From Pseudomonas sp. PB106 (GTDB lineage: Bacteria; Pseudomonadota; Gammaproteobacteria; Pseudomonadales; Pseudomonadaceae), in contig NZ_RWIM01000101.1 in the NCBI RefSeq assembly GCF_009764645.1, positions 1 through 34,656 on the forward strand: a stretch of DNA of 34,656 nucleotides. The letters are read 5' to 3'. Shown here one piece after another: positions 1 to 11,043 of this stretch. A model generated the notes under the pieces. It was not told the DNA's origin and searched no databases. It was given only the letters and a program-made list of their open reading frames with translations. A program made the position numbers and the translations under genes. The first letter of the stretch is position 1. Every line of letters begins with the position of its first letter.

Positions 1-57
1 GCAGCTCCTACATTAATCCCATGTAGGAGCTGCCGAAGGCTGCGATCTTTTGATCTT
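1..57. repeat. REPIN-like inverted repeat, family A (copy 1, cut by window edge)
   Basis: Two inverted arms, GCAGCTCCTACAT at 1-13 and ATGTAGGAGCTGC at 21-33, are separated by 7 bases. The right arm continues with CGAAGGCTGCGATCTTTTG. The left arm is truncated by the window edge. The same sequence occurs four more times in the window (23843-23922, 28672-28759, 31121-31204, 34584-34656), which marks it as a dispersed intergenic REP/REPIN element of Pseudomonas. Confidence 0.85.
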
Positions 58-58
58 G

Positions 59-90
59 AAAAAACGCCCGGCATTGGCCGGGCGTTTTTT
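59..90 (-). terminator. Intrinsic terminator after hemE
   Basis: A perfect 14-bp stem (59-72 with 77-90) has an ATTG/CAAT loop, a GC-rich core (ACGCCCGGC) and A/T tracts on both sides. It lies 13 bp past the hemE stop codon. On the minus strand the stem is followed by a T run, so it should end the hemE transcript. The flanking tracts make it potentially bidirectional. Confidence 0.9.
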
Positions 91-102
91 ATTACAACGC
101 GA

Positions 103-1170
103 TCACTCGTGATACTGCGCCGACAACTCATGCACCGCGCGCAGGAACGCACCCGCATGCTCCGGATCAACCTCAGGCGTGATGCCATGGCCAAGGTTGA
201 ACACGTGACCGCTGCCTTTGCCGTAGCTGGCCAGAATGCGCCCGACTTCGGTGCGGATCGCTTCCGGTTTGGCGTAGAGCACGGTTGGGTCCATGTTGCC
301 TTGCAGGGCAACCTTGTCGCCGACACGGGCGCGGGCGTTGCCGATGTCGCAGGTCCAGTCCAGGCCCAGTGCGTCGGCGCCAGCCTCGGCGATGCTTTCC
401 AGCCACAGGCCGCCGTTTTTGGTGAAGAGGATCACCGGTACTTTGCGACCGTCGTTTTCGCGGATCAGGCCGCTGACGATTTTCTTCATATAGGCCAGCG
501 AGAACTCCTGGTACGCCGCCGCCGACAGGTTGCCGCCCCAAGTATCGAAGATCTGCACCGCTTGCGCGCCAGCCATGATCTGGCCGTTGAGGTACGAGGT
601 TACCGACTGCGCCAGTTTATCCAGCAGCAGGTGCATGGCTTGCGGGTTGTCGTAGAGCATCGCTTTGGTCTTGCGGAAGTCTTTCGACGAGCCGCCTTCG
701 ACCATGTAGGTCGCCAGGGTCCACGGGCTGCCGGAGAAGCCGATCAACGGCACGCGGCCGTTCAGCTCGCGGCGAATGGTGCTGACCGCGTCCATCACGT
801 AGCCGAGGTCTTTGTGCGGATCAGGGATCGGCAATGCTTCGATATCGGCCAGGGTGCTGACGACTTTTTTGAAGCGTGGGCCTTCACCAGTCTCGAAGTA
901 CAGGCCTTGGCCCATGGCATCGGGGATGGTGAGGATGTCGGAGAAGAGGATCGCCGCGTCCAGTTGTGGATAGCGGTCGAGCGGTTGCATCGTGACTTCG
1001 CAGGCGAATTCCGGATTCATGCACAGGCTCATGAAGTCACCGGCCTGGGCGCGGCTGGCGCGGTATTCCGGCAGGTAGCGACCGGCCTGACGCATCATCC
1101 ACACCGGGGTGACGTCTACGGGTTGCTTGAGCAGGGCGCGGAGAAAACGGTCGTTCTTCAGGGCAGTCAT
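103..1170 (-). CDS. hemE: Uroporphyrinogen decarboxylase
   Basis: The protein decarboxylates the four acetate side chains of uroporphyrinogen III to give coproporphyrinogen III in cytoplasmic heme (and siroheme-branch) biosynthesis; the family needs no cofactor. At 355 aa it has the usual bacterial length. Visible signatures are [13 protein letters not shown] at about residues 25-37 (the N-terminal family motif with the substrate-binding arginines), the FSD motif with Asp78 matching the catalytic aspartate, and [17 protein letters not shown] near 144-160. The ATG start gives this conserved N-terminus, although the ribosome binding site (a weak GGA about 8 bp upstream) is poor. It lies downstream of gltD on the same strand but is separated by about 250 bp holding a REPIN, so it probably has its own promoter; I could not pick that promoter out with confidence. 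A strong terminator follows. Function is secure. Confidence 0.98.
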   Translation of the reverse strand: MTALKNDRFLRALLKQPVDVTPVWMMRQAGRYLPEYRASRAQAGDFMSLCMNPEFACEVTMQPLDRYPQLDAAILFSDILTIPDAMGQGLYFETGEGPRFKKVVSTLADIEALPIPDPHKDLGYVMDAVSTIRRELNGRVPLIGFSGSPWTLATYMVEGGSSKDFRKTKAMLYDNPQAMHLLLDKLAQSVTSYLNGQIMAGAQAVQIFDTWGGNLSAAAYQEFSLAYMKKIVSGLIRENDGRKVPVILFTKNGGLWLESIAEAGADALGLDWTCDIGNARARVGDKVALQGNMDPTVLYAKPEAIRTEVGRILASYGKGSGHVFNLGHGITPEVDPEHAGAFLRAVHELSAQYHE

Positions 1171-1300
1171 GTCGGCATCCGGAAAAAAAGTGCGGGCATT
1201 TTCTCAGAGCGCGACGCAAAAGGCACGGATGCAGGTCAGCCTTTTGTCTATCGGGTCAATTTATTGCGTTGGAATGCAGATTTTGCAGCACCCCGAAACA

Positions 1301-1389
1301 CTGTGGGAGCTGGCTTGCCAGCGATGCGGACACCTCGGTGTGCCAGATTAACCGAGGTGATGCTATCGCTGGCAAGCCAGCTCCCACAG
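1301..1389. repeat. REPIN-like inverted repeat, family B, with self-complementary spacer
   Basis: Perfect 25-bp inverted arms lie at 1301-1325 and 1365-1389, each beginning or ending with CTGTGGGAGCTGGCTTGCC or its complement. The spacer contains a second perfect 9-bp inverted repeat, CACCTCGGT (1331-1339) and ACCGAGGTG (1351-1359). The arm is related to family C in this window (shared CTGTGGGAGC) but differs in the core (TGGCTTGCCAGC against GAGCTTGCTCGC). It sits between gltD and hemE. Confidence 0.85.
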
Positions 1390-1417
1390 ATATTGCATTG
1401 CAGTCAGCTAGACGGGA

Positions 1418-2869
<1,452 letters not shown>

Positions 2870-5800
2870 TCACTGCGGGTTGGCACGAGTGCTGGAAAGC
2901 AACGACTTCAGGTTGGCAGCCTTAGGCTTGACCAGCCAGAAACGGCGCAAGTAGTCATCGAGGTTTTCGGCGAGTTCACGACCCCACTCGCTGTCGGTTT
3001 CCGCGACGTACTCGTTCAGCACGTTTTGCAGGTGGCTGCGATAGGCTTCCATCGCCTCGCCGCTGATCCGCTGGATTTCCACCAGTTCGTGGTTGACCCG
3101 GTCAACGAAGGTGTTGTCCTGATCGAGCACGTAGGCGAAACCACCGGTCATGCCAGAGCCGAAGTTGTAACCGGTCTTGCCCAGAACGCAGACAAAACCA
3201 CCGGTCATGTACTCACAGCAGTGATCGCCAGTGCCTTCCACAACCGTGTGGGCACCGGAGTTACGCACAGCGAAACGCTCGCCTGCGGTGCCGGCGGCGA
3301 ACAGCTTGCCGCCCGTCGCGCCGTACAGGCAGGTGTTGCCGATGATGGCGCTTTCCTGAGTCTTATAAACGCTGCCCTTCGGCGGCACGATGGTCAGTTT
3401 GCCACCGGTCATGCCTTTGCCGACGTAGTCGTTGGCGTCGCCTTCGAGGTACATGTTCAAACCGCCGGCGTTCCACACGCCGAAGCTCTGACCGGCAGTA
3501 CCCTTGAAGCGGAAGGTGATCGGCGCTTTCGCCATCCCTTGGTTGCCGTGCTTGCGCGCGATTTCGCCGGAGATCCGCGCACCGATCGAACGGTCGCAGT
3601 TGCAGATATCCAGGTCGAACTCGGCGCCGCTCATGTCGTTGATCGCCGACGAAGCCATCTCGACCATTTTCTCGGCCAGCAGGCCTTGGTCGAACGGCGG
3701 GTTGCGCTCAACGCCGCAGAATTGTGGCTTGTCCGCCGGGATGTGGTCGCTGCCCAACAGCGGCGTCAGATCCAGGTGGTTTTGCTTGGCGGTCTGCCCT
3801 TCGAGGATTTCCAGCAGATCGGTACGACCGATCAGCTCTTCCAGGGAGCGCACGCCGAGCTTGGCCAGCCATTCACGGGTTTCTTCGGCGACGTAGGTGA
3901 AGAAATTCACCACCATGTCGACGGTGCCGATGTAGTGGTCTTTACGCAGCTTCTCGTTCTGCGTCGCAACGCCGGTGGCGCAGTTGTTCAGGTGGCAGAT
4001 ACGCAGGTATTTGCAGCCCAGCGCGATCATCGGCGCGGTACCGAAGCCGAAGCTTTCAGCGCCGAGAATCGCCGCCTTGATCACGTCGAGGCCGGTTTTC
4101 AGGCCACCGTCGGTCTGCACCCGGACTTTGCCGCGCAGGTCGTTGCCGCGCAGGGTCTGGTGGGTTTCAGCGAGGCCGAGTTCCCACGGTGCGCCAGCGT
4201 ATTTGATCGAAGTCAGCGGCGAAGCACCGGTGCCACCGTCGTAGCCGGAGATGGTGATCAAGTCCGCATAGGCCTTGGCCACACCGGCAGCGATAGTGCC
4301 GACGCCTGCTTCGGCTACCAACTTGACCGAAACCAGCGCCTTCGGGTTGACCTGTTTCAGGTCAAAAATCAGCTGCGACAAGTCTTCGATCGAGTAGATG
4401 TCGTGGTGCGGCGGCGGCGAAATCAGCGTTACGCCCGGCACTGCGTAGCGCAGCTTGGCGATCAGCCCATTGACTTTACCGCCCGGCAGTTGCCCGCCCT
4501 CGCCCGGCTTGGCGCCTTGCGCGACCTTGATCTGCAGCACTTCGGCGTTCACCAGGTATTCCGGGGTTACACCAAAACGGCCAGTCGCGACCTGCTTGAT
4601 TTTCGAGCTCTTGATGGTGCCGTAACGCGCCGGATCTTCACCACCTTCGCCGGAGTTGGAACGCGCACCGAGGCGGTTCATGGCTTCGGCCAGGGCTTCG
4701 TGAGCTTCCGGCGACAAGGCGCCCAGCGAGATACCGGCGGAGTCGAAGCGCTTGAGCACCGATTCCAGCGGTTCGATTTCACTGATGTCCAGCGGCGTGT
4801 CGAGGGTCTTGACCTTGAACAGATCGCGAATCATCGACACCGGACGGTTGTCCACCAGCGAGGTGTATTCCTTGAACTTGGCGTAGTCGCCCTGCTGCAC
4901 GGCGGCTTGCAGGGTGTTGACCACGTCCGGGTTGTAAGCGTGATATTCGCCACCGTGGACGAACTTCAGCAGACCGCCCTGCTGGATCGGCTTACGCGGA
5001 CTCCAGGCTTCGGTGGCGAGTGCTTTCTGCTCGGCTTCGATGTCGACGAAACGTGCACCCTTGATGCGGCTCGGCACACCACGGAAGCTCAGGTCGCAGA
5101 CTTCTTCGGACAGGCCGATCGCTTCGAACAGCTGCGCACCACGGTACGAAGCGATGGTCGAAATGCCCATCTTCGAAAGGATCTTCAGCAGACCTTTGGT
5201 GATGCCTTTGCGGTAGTTCTTGAACACCTCGTAGAGGTCGCCCAGCACTTCACCGGTACGGATCAGGTCGCCCAGCACTTCGTACGCGAGGAACGGATAG
5301 ACCGCCGAGGCGCCGAAACCGATCAGCACAGCAAAGTGATGCGGGTCACGGGCGGTCGCGGTTTCAACGAGGATGTTGGAATCGCAACGCAGGCCTTTTT
5401 CGGTCAGGCGGTGGTGCACCGCACCGGTCGCCAGGGATGCGTGAATCGGCAGCTTGCCCGGAGCGATATGGCGGTCGCTCAGGACGATCTGGGTACGACC
5501 GGCACGCACGGCTTCTTCAGCCTGATCGGCAACATTGCGGATCGCCGCTTCGAGGCCGACGCTTTCGTCGTAGTTGAGGTCGATGATCGCCCGTTCGAAA
5601 CCCGGACGGTCGAGGTTCATCAACGAGCGCCACTTGGCCGGGGAAATGACCGGCGAGCTGAGGATCACGCGCGAGGCGTGTTCCGGCGATTCCTGGAAAA
5701 TGTTGCGCTCGGCACCGAGGCAGATTTCCAGCGACATGACGATCGCTTCACGCAGCGGGTCGATCGGCGGGTTGGTCACCTGCGCGAACTGCTGGCGGAA

Positions 5801-7315
5801 ATAGTCGTACGGCGTGCGCACGCGCTGCGAGAGCACGGCCATCGGCGTGTCGTCGCCCATCGAGCCCACGGCTTCGTAGCCTTGCTCGCCGAGCGGACGC
5901 AGGACCTGATCGCGCTCTTCGAACGTGACCTGATACATCTTCATGTATTGCTTGAGCTGATCGACGTCGTAGAAAGCCGAACCGTGGTCGTTGTCTTCCA
6001 TGGTCGCCTGAATGCGCAGGGCATTCTTGCGCAGCCATTGCTTGTATGGATGACGGGATTTCAGACGGTTGTCGATCGCATCGGTGTCGAGGATCTGCCC
6101 GGTTTCGGTGTCCACGGCGAAGATCTGGCCAGGGCCGACACGGCCCTTGGCAATTACATCTTCAGGCTTGTAGTCCCACACGCCGATTTCCGACGCCAAG
6201 GTGATGAAACCGTTGGTGGTGGTGACCCAACGCGCCGGGCGCAGACCGTTACGGTCGAGCAGGCACACCGCGTAACGACCGTCGGTCATTACCACGCCGG
6301 CCGGGCCGTCCCACGGTTCCATGTGCATCGAGTTGTACTCGTAGAACGCACGCAGATCCGGGTCCATGGTTTCGACGTTCTGCCACGCTGGCGGAATGAT
6401 CATCCGCACGCCACGGAACAGGTCGATGCCGCCAGTGACCATCAGCTCCAGCATGTTGTCCATGCTCGAGGAGTCGGAACCGACACGGTTGACCAGCGGG
6501 CCGAGTTCTTCCAGATCCATCAGATCGTTGCTGAACTTGGTCCGACGGGCCTGTGCCCAGTTACGGTTACCGGTGATGGTGTTGATCTCGCCGTTGTGGG
6601 CGAGGAAGCGGAATGGCTGGGCCAGCGGCCATTTCGGCAAGGTGTTGGTGGAGAAGCGCTGGTGGAACACGCAGATCGCGGTTTGCAGGCGCTCATCACT
6701 CAGGTCTGGATAAAACGCGGCCAGATCGGCCGGCATCATCAGGCCTTTATAGATGATGGTCTTGTGCGAAAAGCTGCAGATGTAGTGGTCGGAGTCGACG
6801 GCGTTGGACACCGACGAACGACGACGCGCACTGAACAGCTTCACGGCCATGTCCTGATCGCTCAGGCCTTCGCCGCCGATGTACACCTGCTCGATCTGCG
6901 GCAGGCGCTCAAGGGCCAGGCGGCCGAGGACGCTGGTGTCGATTGGCACTTTGCGCCAGCCGATCAACTGCAGGCCTTCAGCGAGGATCTCGCGGTTCAT
7001 GTTCTCGCGAGCGGCTTCGGCCTTGGCCGGATCCTGGTTGAAGAAGACCATGCCCACCGCATATTGCTTGGGCAGCTCGACGCTGAAGGTTTCCTGGGCA
7101 ATGGCACGCAGGAACGCATCAGGCTTTTGAATCAGCAGACCGCAACCGTCACCGGTCTTGCCGTCGGCATTAATCCCACCGCGGTGGGTCATGCAGGTCA
7201 GGGCCTCGATGGCCGTTGTCAAAAGGGTATGACTGGGTTCGCCCTGCATATGGGCTATCAGGCCGAAACCGCAGTTATCCTTGAATTCATCTGGTTGGTA
7301 CAGACCTGCTTTCAT
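2870..7315 (-). CDS. gltB: Glutamate synthase (NADPH) large subunit
   Basis: The alpha subunit of GOGAT hydrolyses glutamine and channels ammonia to an FMN/3Fe-4S synthase site, making glutamate in the cytoplasm. With the ATG at 7315 the protein is 1481 aa, the usual length. This start gives a short propeptide ending in KDN and then Cys15-Gly-Phe-Gly, the class II glutamine amidotransferase nucleophile exposed after cleavage. A GTG two codons upstream (7321) is possible, but GGTGAG lies about 9 bp from the ATG and only 3 bp from the GTG. Domains in order are amidotransferase (about 15-430), central domain, FMN-binding synthase domain (about 840-1220, with [11 protein letters not shown]) and the C-terminal beta-helix GXGXG domain. 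The 3Fe-4S cysteines are Cys1101, Cys1107 and Cys1112 (CX5CX4C). It is first in the gltBD operon; see the promoter and ArgR-like sites upstream. Confidence 0.98.
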   Translation of the reverse strand: MKAGLYQPDEFKDNCGFGLIAHMQGEPSHTLLTTAIEALTCMTHRGGINADGKTGDGCGLLIQKPDAFLRAIAQETFSVELPKQYAVGMVFFNQDPAKAEAARENMNREILAEGLQLIGWRKVPIDTSVLGRLALERLPQIEQVYIGGEGLSDQDMAVKLFSARRRSSVSNAVDSDHYICSFSHKTIIYKGLMMPADLAAFYPDLSDERLQTAICVFHQRFSTNTLPKWPLAQPFRFLAHNGEINTITGNRNWAQARRTKFSNDLMDLEELGPLVNRVGSDSSSMDNMLELMVTGGIDLFRGVRMIIPPAWQNVETMDPDLRAFYEYNSMHMEPWDGPAGVVMTDGRYAVCLLDRNGLRPARWVTTTNGFITLASEIGVWDYKPEDVIAKGRVGPGQIFAVDTETGQILDTDAIDNRLKSRHPYKQWLRKNALRIQATMEDNDHGSAFYDVDQLKQYMKMYQVTFEERDQVLRPLGEQGYEAVGSMGDDTPMAVLSQRVRTPYDYFRQQFAQVTNPPIDPLREAIVMSLEICLGAERNIFQESPEHASRVILSSPVISPAKWRSLMNLDRPGFERAIIDLNYDESVGLEAAIRNVADQAEEAVRAGRTQIVLSDRHIAPGKLPIHASLATGAVHHRLTEKGLRCDSNILVETATARDPHHFAVLIGFGASAVYPFLAYEVLGDLIRTGEVLGDLYEVFKNYRKGITKGLLKILSKMGISTIASYRGAQLFEAIGLSEEVCDLSFRGVPSRIKGARFVDIEAEQKALATEAWSPRKPIQQGGLLKFVHGGEYHAYNPDVVNTLQAAVQQGDYAKFKEYTSLVDNRPVSMIRDLFKVKTLDTPLDISEIEPLESVLKRFDSAGISLGALSPEAHEALAEAMNRLGARSNSGEGGEDPARYGTIKSSKIKQVATGRFGVTPEYLVNAEVLQIKVAQGAKPGEGGQLPGGKVNGLIAKLRYAVPGVTLISPPPHHDIYSIEDLSQLIFDLKQVNPKALVSVKLVAEAGVGTIAAGVAKAYADLITISGYDGGTGASPLTSIKYAGAPWELGLAETHQTLRGNDLRGKVRVQTDGGLKTGLDVIKAAILGAESFGFGTAPMIALGCKYLRICHLNNCATGVATQNEKLRKDHYIGTVDMVVNFFTYVAEETREWLAKLGVRSLEELIGRTDLLEILEGQTAKQNHLDLTPLLGSDHIPADKPQFCGVERNPPFDQGLLAEKMVEMASSAINDMSGAEFDLDICNCDRSIGARISGEIARKHGNQGMAKAPITFRFKGTAGQSFGVWNAGGLNMYLEGDANDYVGKGMTGGKLTIVPPKGSVYKTQESAIIGNTCLYGATGGKLFAAGTAGERFAVRNSGAHTVVEGTGDHCCEYMTGGFVCVLGKTGYNFGSGMTGGFAYVLDQDNTFVDRVNHELVEIQRISGEAMEAYRSHLQNVLNEYVAETDSEWGRELAENLDDYLRRFWLVKPKAANLKSLLSSTRANPQ

Positions 7316-7334
7316 AGACACTTTCTCACCAGGC

Positions 7335-7351
7335 TGCCTCTTCTCGAGGCA
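7335..7351 (-). other. Short leader hairpin in the gltB 5' untranslated region
   Basis: TGCCTC (7335-7340) and GAGGCA (7346-7351) form a perfect 6-bp stem with a 5-base loop, ending 19 bp upstream of the gltB ATG and directly above its ribosome binding site. It has no T tract, so it is not a terminator. A role in message stability or translation is a guess. Confidence 0.35.
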
Positions 7352-7424
7352 AATTTCTTTTCAATTCAACCACTTGCATTCCGCGCCGAACGTACGCCGG
7401 CTTAGCGGGGGCAAAAGGGTGGTC

Positions 7425-7453
7425 ATTGTACACAGCGACACAGAGGCTCACAA
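7425..7453 (-). promoter_or_regulatory. Candidate sigma-70 promoter of gltBD
   Basis: On the minus strand, -35 TTGTGA (7448-7453) and -10 TACAAT (7425-7430) are separated by exactly 17 bp, giving a predicted start near 7418 and a leader of about 100 nt. A TGTCGC hexamer (minus strand, 7435-7440) lies in the spacer, a position where a bound repressor would block RNA polymerase. Confidence 0.55.
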
Positions 7454-7496
7454 ATTTGACGACGAAATGTCGCAAATTCATGTCGCATTTGTGAAA
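7435..7496. promoter_or_regulatory. Candidate ArgR half-sites upstream of gltB
   Basis: The half-site reported for P. aeruginosa ArgR is TGTCGC-N8-AA. Here TGTCGC occurs on the plus strand at 7481-7486 followed after 8 bases by AA (7495-7496), again at 7468-7473 without the AA, and on the minus strand at 7440-7435 followed after 8 bases by AT inside the gltB promoter. In P. aeruginosa, ArgR is known to repress gltBD in response to arginine, so the location fits. The half-sites are not spaced by the usual 21 bp, so this is a candidate only. Confidence 0.45.
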
Positions 7497-7637
7497 GGTT
7501 TAAAGCGATATGCTGTGCTAGTCAAAACTTTTTTAATTTTGACCGCAACGACTCAAAGACTACTGTGACGCAGACACCACAAGGCACGCGACCTGGAAGG
7601 AAGCGCGCACTCGTAGAAATTTTGAGGTGCTTGGAGA

Positions 7638-7658
7638 GGCGGCCTGGGTAAGGCCGCC
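7638..7658 (-). terminator. GC-rich hairpin after the SPOR ATPase gene (possible terminator)
   Basis: GGCGGCCT (7638-7645) and AGGCCGCC (7651-7658) form a perfect 8-bp stem with a 5-base loop, only 6 bp past the stop codon of the minus-strand gene. The T run that a standard intrinsic terminator needs is missing downstream on that strand. It may be a weak terminator or a 3'-end stabilising hairpin. Confidence 0.5.
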
Positions 7659-7664
7659 GAATCT

Positions 7665-9257
7665 TCAGCGAGTTGTTGCCAGTTCCTGTTGGACGCTGGC
7701 GACAGTGCGAGGCCAAGGTTTACCAGCCTGAACCTTCGCTGGCAAGGCCTTGATGGCAGAAACGGCTGCATCACGATTGGCGAAGTTGCCGTAGGTGATC
7801 ACGTAAAGCGGCTTGCCGTTGAGGACTTTCTTGAAATAACGGTACTCGCCGCCCTGCTCCTTGACGAAGTTTTGCGCGGCAGTTTCCGAGCTGGTGCCGA
7901 GGATCTGCACCACGTAGTTACCGGTCGGTTGACCGGCGTACCAGCTACCACCGGCGGCTTTGGCGACGGTGACCGGCTTCTCGGCCGGTTTGGCCGCAGC
8001 AACTGGCTTGGCTGGCGCTGGGGCCGGTTTCGCCGCTGGCGCTGCCGGAGCAGGCTTGGCGGTGGCAACTTGAGTTGGCGCTGGAGTCGGTTTGGCCGCC
8101 GGGACTGGAACCGGTGTCGGTGCAGGACCGGCCGGAACGCCTGCTGGTGGCGCGGAAGTGGTTACGGTAGGCGGCGTAGCGCTGGAGCCTTCGAGCGGCA
8201 CGCCGTCGTCGCCTTCAGTGATGCCACCGGCCTCTTCAGCCAACGGGCCACGCATGACCGGCTGCGAGTTGCCGACCAGCGGCAGCGGCATCGGCTGCGT
8301 GTTACCGGCGAATTCGACGGACGGATTAGCCCCGTTCGCGGCGCCCTGACCCAATGGCAACTGCGCCTGTTCATTGGCAGGTGCGCCGGTGGTTGGCGCC
8401 TTGTTGCGACCTGGCATCAACCAGGCGGCGGCGACCGCGACCACAACGACGGCGGAAATCGCCAATACGTGTTTCTTCGGCATGTTGAACCCCATACTTG
8501 GACGCTTCACCGCAGAGCGGCTGGCAATCATGACTTCGATCAGAGCATCGCGAGCGACCTGGTTGATGTTGCCCGGCCAACCCTCGGCACTTTCGTGAAT
8601 ATCAGAGATCTGATCCGCGGTGAAAAGTTCGACACCACGGCCCGCACCTTCGAGCCGTTGGTCGAGATACTCGCGGGTCTCTTCTTCGGTGTACGGCTGC
8701 AATTCGATGACGTGGAAGCGCTCTTCCTCGAGGTGCAAAGCCTCGAGTTGCGCGATCAGCGATGACTCGCCGAACAGGAACACGTGCGGGCGACCTTCCG
8801 GTGCACCGGCCCCCAGCGCCATCAACGCTTCGAGAGCGGATTCGTCGAGCTGCTCGGCGTCATCCACCAGCAGATAGACTTCCTGGCCGGTCAGCGCGAG
8901 TTGCACCACCTGATCCAGAATCGCGCCCACTTCGGCCTGAGCCACGTTCAATGCCTGAGCCACTTGGCGCAGGACGCCAGCAGCATCGCCGGCACCACGG
9001 GCGGAAACCACCACGCTCTGCACCGATTGCTTGTTGGTGCTGGCGACCAGCGCTTGACGCAGCAAGGTCTTGCCGCTGCCCTGCGGGCCAGTGACCACCA
9101 GCAGCAATTGGCTGTAACGCGCCAAATGGTGCAGTTGCCCCAGCACCGGTTTGCGCTGGGCCGGGAAGAATTTGAAGCCCGGCACCCGAGGCGCGAAGGG
9201 GTCGTGACTTAACTGGAAATGGCCGAGGAACGCCTCGTCGGCATGCAAACTAGTCAT
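7665..9257 (-). CDS. DamX-like AAA ATPase with C-terminal SPOR domain
   Basis: The 530-aa protein has four parts. First is a cytoplasmic AAA/ExeA-type ATPase with Walker A GPQGSGKT at 57-64 and Walker B YLLVDDAEQL near 128-137. A single membrane segment follows at about 264-282 (HVLAISAVVVVAVAAAWLM). Then comes a long Pro/Ala/Lys-rich periplasmic linker (about 285-435) and a SPOR domain (about 445-520). SPOR domains bind denuded peptidoglycan glycan strands at the division septum, so a role in cell division or envelope remodelling is likely. It starts 10 bp after aroB, matching the aroK-aroB-damX order of enterobacteria and the position of the corresponding gene in P. aeruginosa. What the ATPase acts on is unknown to me. 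The ATG start has no strong ribosome binding site, which suggests translational coupling with aroB. Confidence 0.85.
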   Translation of the reverse strand: MTSLHADEAFLGHFQLSHDPFAPRVPGFKFFPAQRKPVLGQLHHLARYSQLLLVVTGPQGSGKTLLRQALVASTNKQSVQSVVVSARGAGDAAGVLRQVAQALNVAQAEVGAILDQVVQLALTGQEVYLLVDDAEQLDESALEALMALGAGAPEGRPHVFLFGESSLIAQLEALHLEEERFHVIELQPYTEEETREYLDQRLEGAGRGVELFTADQISDIHESAEGWPGNINQVARDALIEVMIASRSAVKRPSMGFNMPKKHVLAISAVVVVAVAAAWLMPGRNKAPTTGAPANEQAQLPLGQGAANGANPSVEFAGNTQPMPLPLVGNSQPVMRGPLAEEAGGITEGDDGVPLEGSSATPPTVTTSAPPAGVPAGPAPTPVPVPAAKPTPAPTQVATAKPAPAAPAAKPAPAPAKPVAAAKPAEKPVTVAKAAGGSWYAGQPTGNYVVQILGTSSETAAQNFVKEQGGEYRYFKKVLNGKPLYVITYGNFANRDAAVSAIKALPAKVQAGKPWPRTVASVQQELATTR

Positions 9258-9267
9258 CGGAATCTTA

Positions 9268-10368
9268 TTAACCTTTAAGCTGAGCCAGGGCGCGGTAATC
9301 CGCTCCCAGCGTGGCCTGTAGAACCTCTTTCGGATAATCGGCGGTCACTACCGCTTCGCCCATCCGGCGCAGCAGCACCAGGCGCAGACGACCGTCGATC
9401 ACTTTTTTGTCGATTGCCATGTGTTCAAGAAAATCGGCTTCGCTCATCTCTTCCGGCGGCACTACCGGCAGACCGGCGCGCTGGAACAGACGAATGCCGC
9501 GATCACGCTCTTCATCACTGATCCAGCCCAGACGCGCGGACATTTCCAGCGCCATCACGGTGCCCGCCGCGACCGCTTCACCATGCAGCCAGACACCATA
9601 GCCCATGTGGGTTTCGATGGCGTGGCCGAAGGTGTGGCCGAGATTGAGCGTGGCGCGCACGCCGGTTTCCTTTTCATCGGCACCGACCACCGCAGCCTTG
9701 GCCGCGCAGGAGCGCTCGATGGCGTAAGTCAGGGCTTTTTGATCCAGTGCGCGCAGGGCGTCGACGTTGTCTTCGAGCCAGGTCAGGAACGGCTCGTCGC
9801 AGATCAGACCGTACTTGATGACCTCTGCCAGACCGGCGGACAGCTCACGCTCTGGCAGGGTTTTCAGGGACGCCGTATCGATAAGCACCACGTTCGGCTG
9901 ATAGAAGGCGCCGACCATGTTCTTGCCCAGCGGATGGTTGATCCCGGTTTTGCCGCCCACCGACGAATCGACCTGAGACAGCAAAGTAGTAGGGATCTGG
10001 ATGAAATCGACGCCGCGCTGGTAACAGGCCGCTGCGAAGCCGGCCATGTCGCCGATCACACCGCCGCCGAGGGCGATCACGGTGGTGCGGCGATCATGAC
10101 GGGCGGTCAGCAGACCGTCGAAGATCAGTTGCAGGGTTTCCCAGTTCTTGAAGGCTTCGCCGTCCGGCAAAACCACCGAGATCACCGAGAACTGCGCGAG
10201 GCTGCGGGTCAGACGTTCGAGATAGAGCGGTGCAACGGTCTCGTTGGAGATGATTGCCACCTGCCGCCCATGGATATGTGGCGCCAGCAGTTCAGGCTGA
10301 TCCAACAAACCTTCGCCAATATGAATCGGGTAGCTGCGCTCGCCTAAATCGACCTTGAGTGTCTGCAT
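9268..10368 (-). CDS. aroB: 3-dehydroquinate synthase
   Basis: The enzyme converts DAHP to 3-dehydroquinate, the second step of the shikimate pathway, in the cytoplasm using NAD+ and a divalent metal (zinc or cobalt). The 366-aa length is normal. The NAD-binding glycine-rich stretch [11 protein letters not shown] is at 101-111. Metal ligands expected for the family are present at Glu182, His245 and His262 (in [15 protein letters not shown] and WLHGEA), and the substrate-site [11 protein letters not shown] is at 134-144. The ATG start gives the standard N-terminus. It follows aroK after a 152-bp gap that holds a small hairpin but no obvious terminator, and it precedes the SPOR ATPase gene by 10 bp. 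Confidence 0.98.
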   Translation of the reverse strand: MQTLKVDLGERSYPIHIGEGLLDQPELLAPHIHGRQVAIISNETVAPLYLERLTRSLAQFSVISVVLPDGEAFKNWETLQLIFDGLLTARHDRRTTVIALGGGVIGDMAGFAAACYQRGVDFIQIPTTLLSQVDSSVGGKTGINHPLGKNMVGAFYQPNVVLIDTASLKTLPERELSAGLAEVIKYGLICDEPFLTWLEDNVDALRALDQKALTYAIERSCAAKAAVVGADEKETGVRATLNLGHTFGHAIETHMGYGVWLHGEAVAAGTVMALEMSARLGWISDEERDRGIRLFQRAGLPVVPPEEMSEADFLEHMAIDKKVIDGRLRLVLLRRMGEAVVTADYPKEVLQATLGADYRALAQLKG

Positions 10369-10520
10369 GTGTCCCCACAGTGAAGATGGAAGCAGGCGTC
10401 CTGCCCTGAATTATTGGTTGTCTGCGGCTTGTAGCGGGTATGACGCCGCTCGCACGCCATCCGCCACAACCTCAGTGGGTTGTGACAGGACGCCGAGGAT
10501 AGCGCATTTCGAGCGATGCT
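10369..10520. other. aroK-aroB intergenic spacer
   Basis: This 152-bp gap interrupts an otherwise tight gene series. It contains CACAACC (10465-10471) and GGTTGTG (10478-10484), a perfect 7-bp stem with a 6-base loop, but no T tract, so I do not call a terminator. I found no clear promoter for aroB. Confidence 0.4.
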
Positions 10521-11039
10521 TTAACGGGGTGGAAGCTGCGCCAGACGATCGAGAATGTCGAGCACCACCATGCGTGGCGGCCGTTCGTCGGTTTCCACGA
10601 CGAGATCGGCAATTTCCCGATAAAGCGGATCGCGGATGGCGAGCAAGTCACGCAGGGTTTTCGCTGGATCGGCAGTACGCAGCAACGGCCGATTGCGGTC
10701 GCGCGAAGTGCGACCGACCTGCTGCTCCACAGACGCGTGCAGATACACCACTCGTCCGCCCTCGTGCAGGGCCTTGCGATTGGCATCGCGCATGACTGCG
10801 CCACCGCCGGTCGCCAGAACCACGCCGTCAAACGCGCAAAGCTCGGCGATCATCGCCTGCTCACGGTCACGAAAGCCCGGCTCGCCTTCTTTGTCGAAGA
10901 TCCACGGGATATTGGCGCCCGTGCGCAGTTCAATTTCCTTGTCGGAATCTTTGAACGGCAGGCGCAGCTCTTTGGCCAGCAACCGGCCGATGGTGCTTTT
11001 ACCAGCGCCCATCGGTCCTACAAGAATCAAATTTCGCAC
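10521..11039 (-). CDS. aroK: Shikimate kinase
   Basis: The enzyme phosphorylates shikimate to shikimate 3-phosphate with ATP (fifth step of the shikimate pathway). It has 172 aa, as usual. The P-loop GPMGAGKST is at 8-16. Asp33 in KDSDKEIE corresponds to the shikimate-binding and catalytic-base region, GGGAV carries the second substrate contact, and RDRNRPLL is the lid arginine segment. The start is GTG at 11039, which yields the conserved [15 protein letters not shown]; no ATG is suitable. The gene begins 4 bp after the pilQ stop, so it is probably translated from the pil message, a linkage known from other gamma-proteobacteria. Confidence 0.97.
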   Translation of the reverse strand: MRNLILVGPMGAGKSTIGRLLAKELRLPFKDSDKEIELRTGANIPWIFDKEGEPGFRDREQAMIAELCAFDGVVLATGGGAVMRDANRKALHEGGRVVYLHASVEQQVGRTSRDRNRPLLRTADPAKTLRDLLAIRDPLYREIADLVVETDERPPRMVVLDILDRLAQLPPR

Positions 11040-11043
11040 AGAA

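Larger units (their letters stand above)
7316..7664. other. Intergenic regulatory region between gltB and the SPOR ATPase gene
   Basis: No gene is seen in these 349 bp. The gltB-proximal half holds a leader hairpin (7335-7351), a sigma-70-like promoter (7425-7453) and three TGTCGC hexamers (7435-7440 on the minus strand; 7468-7473 and 7481-7486 on the plus strand). Outer arms CACAAAT (7450-7456) and ATTTGTG (7488-7494) form a long inverted repeat. Farther up there is GTCAAAA (7521-7527) against TTTTGAC (7537-7543), an AT-rich palindrome. Next to the upstream gene is a GC-rich hairpin (7638-7658). Confidence 0.7.

Noticed and set aside
3026..7405. A 1459-codon open frame on the strand opposite gltB
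   Set aside because: It is a mirror of the GC-rich codon bias of gltB, has no recognisable domain and covers the gltB promoter; gltB itself is certain.
7521..7543. GTCAAAA-N9-TTTTGAC as a terminator
   Set aside because: It is AT-rich with a weak stem, lies upstream of gltB on its strand and is not at the end of a gene; at most it is a protein-binding site.
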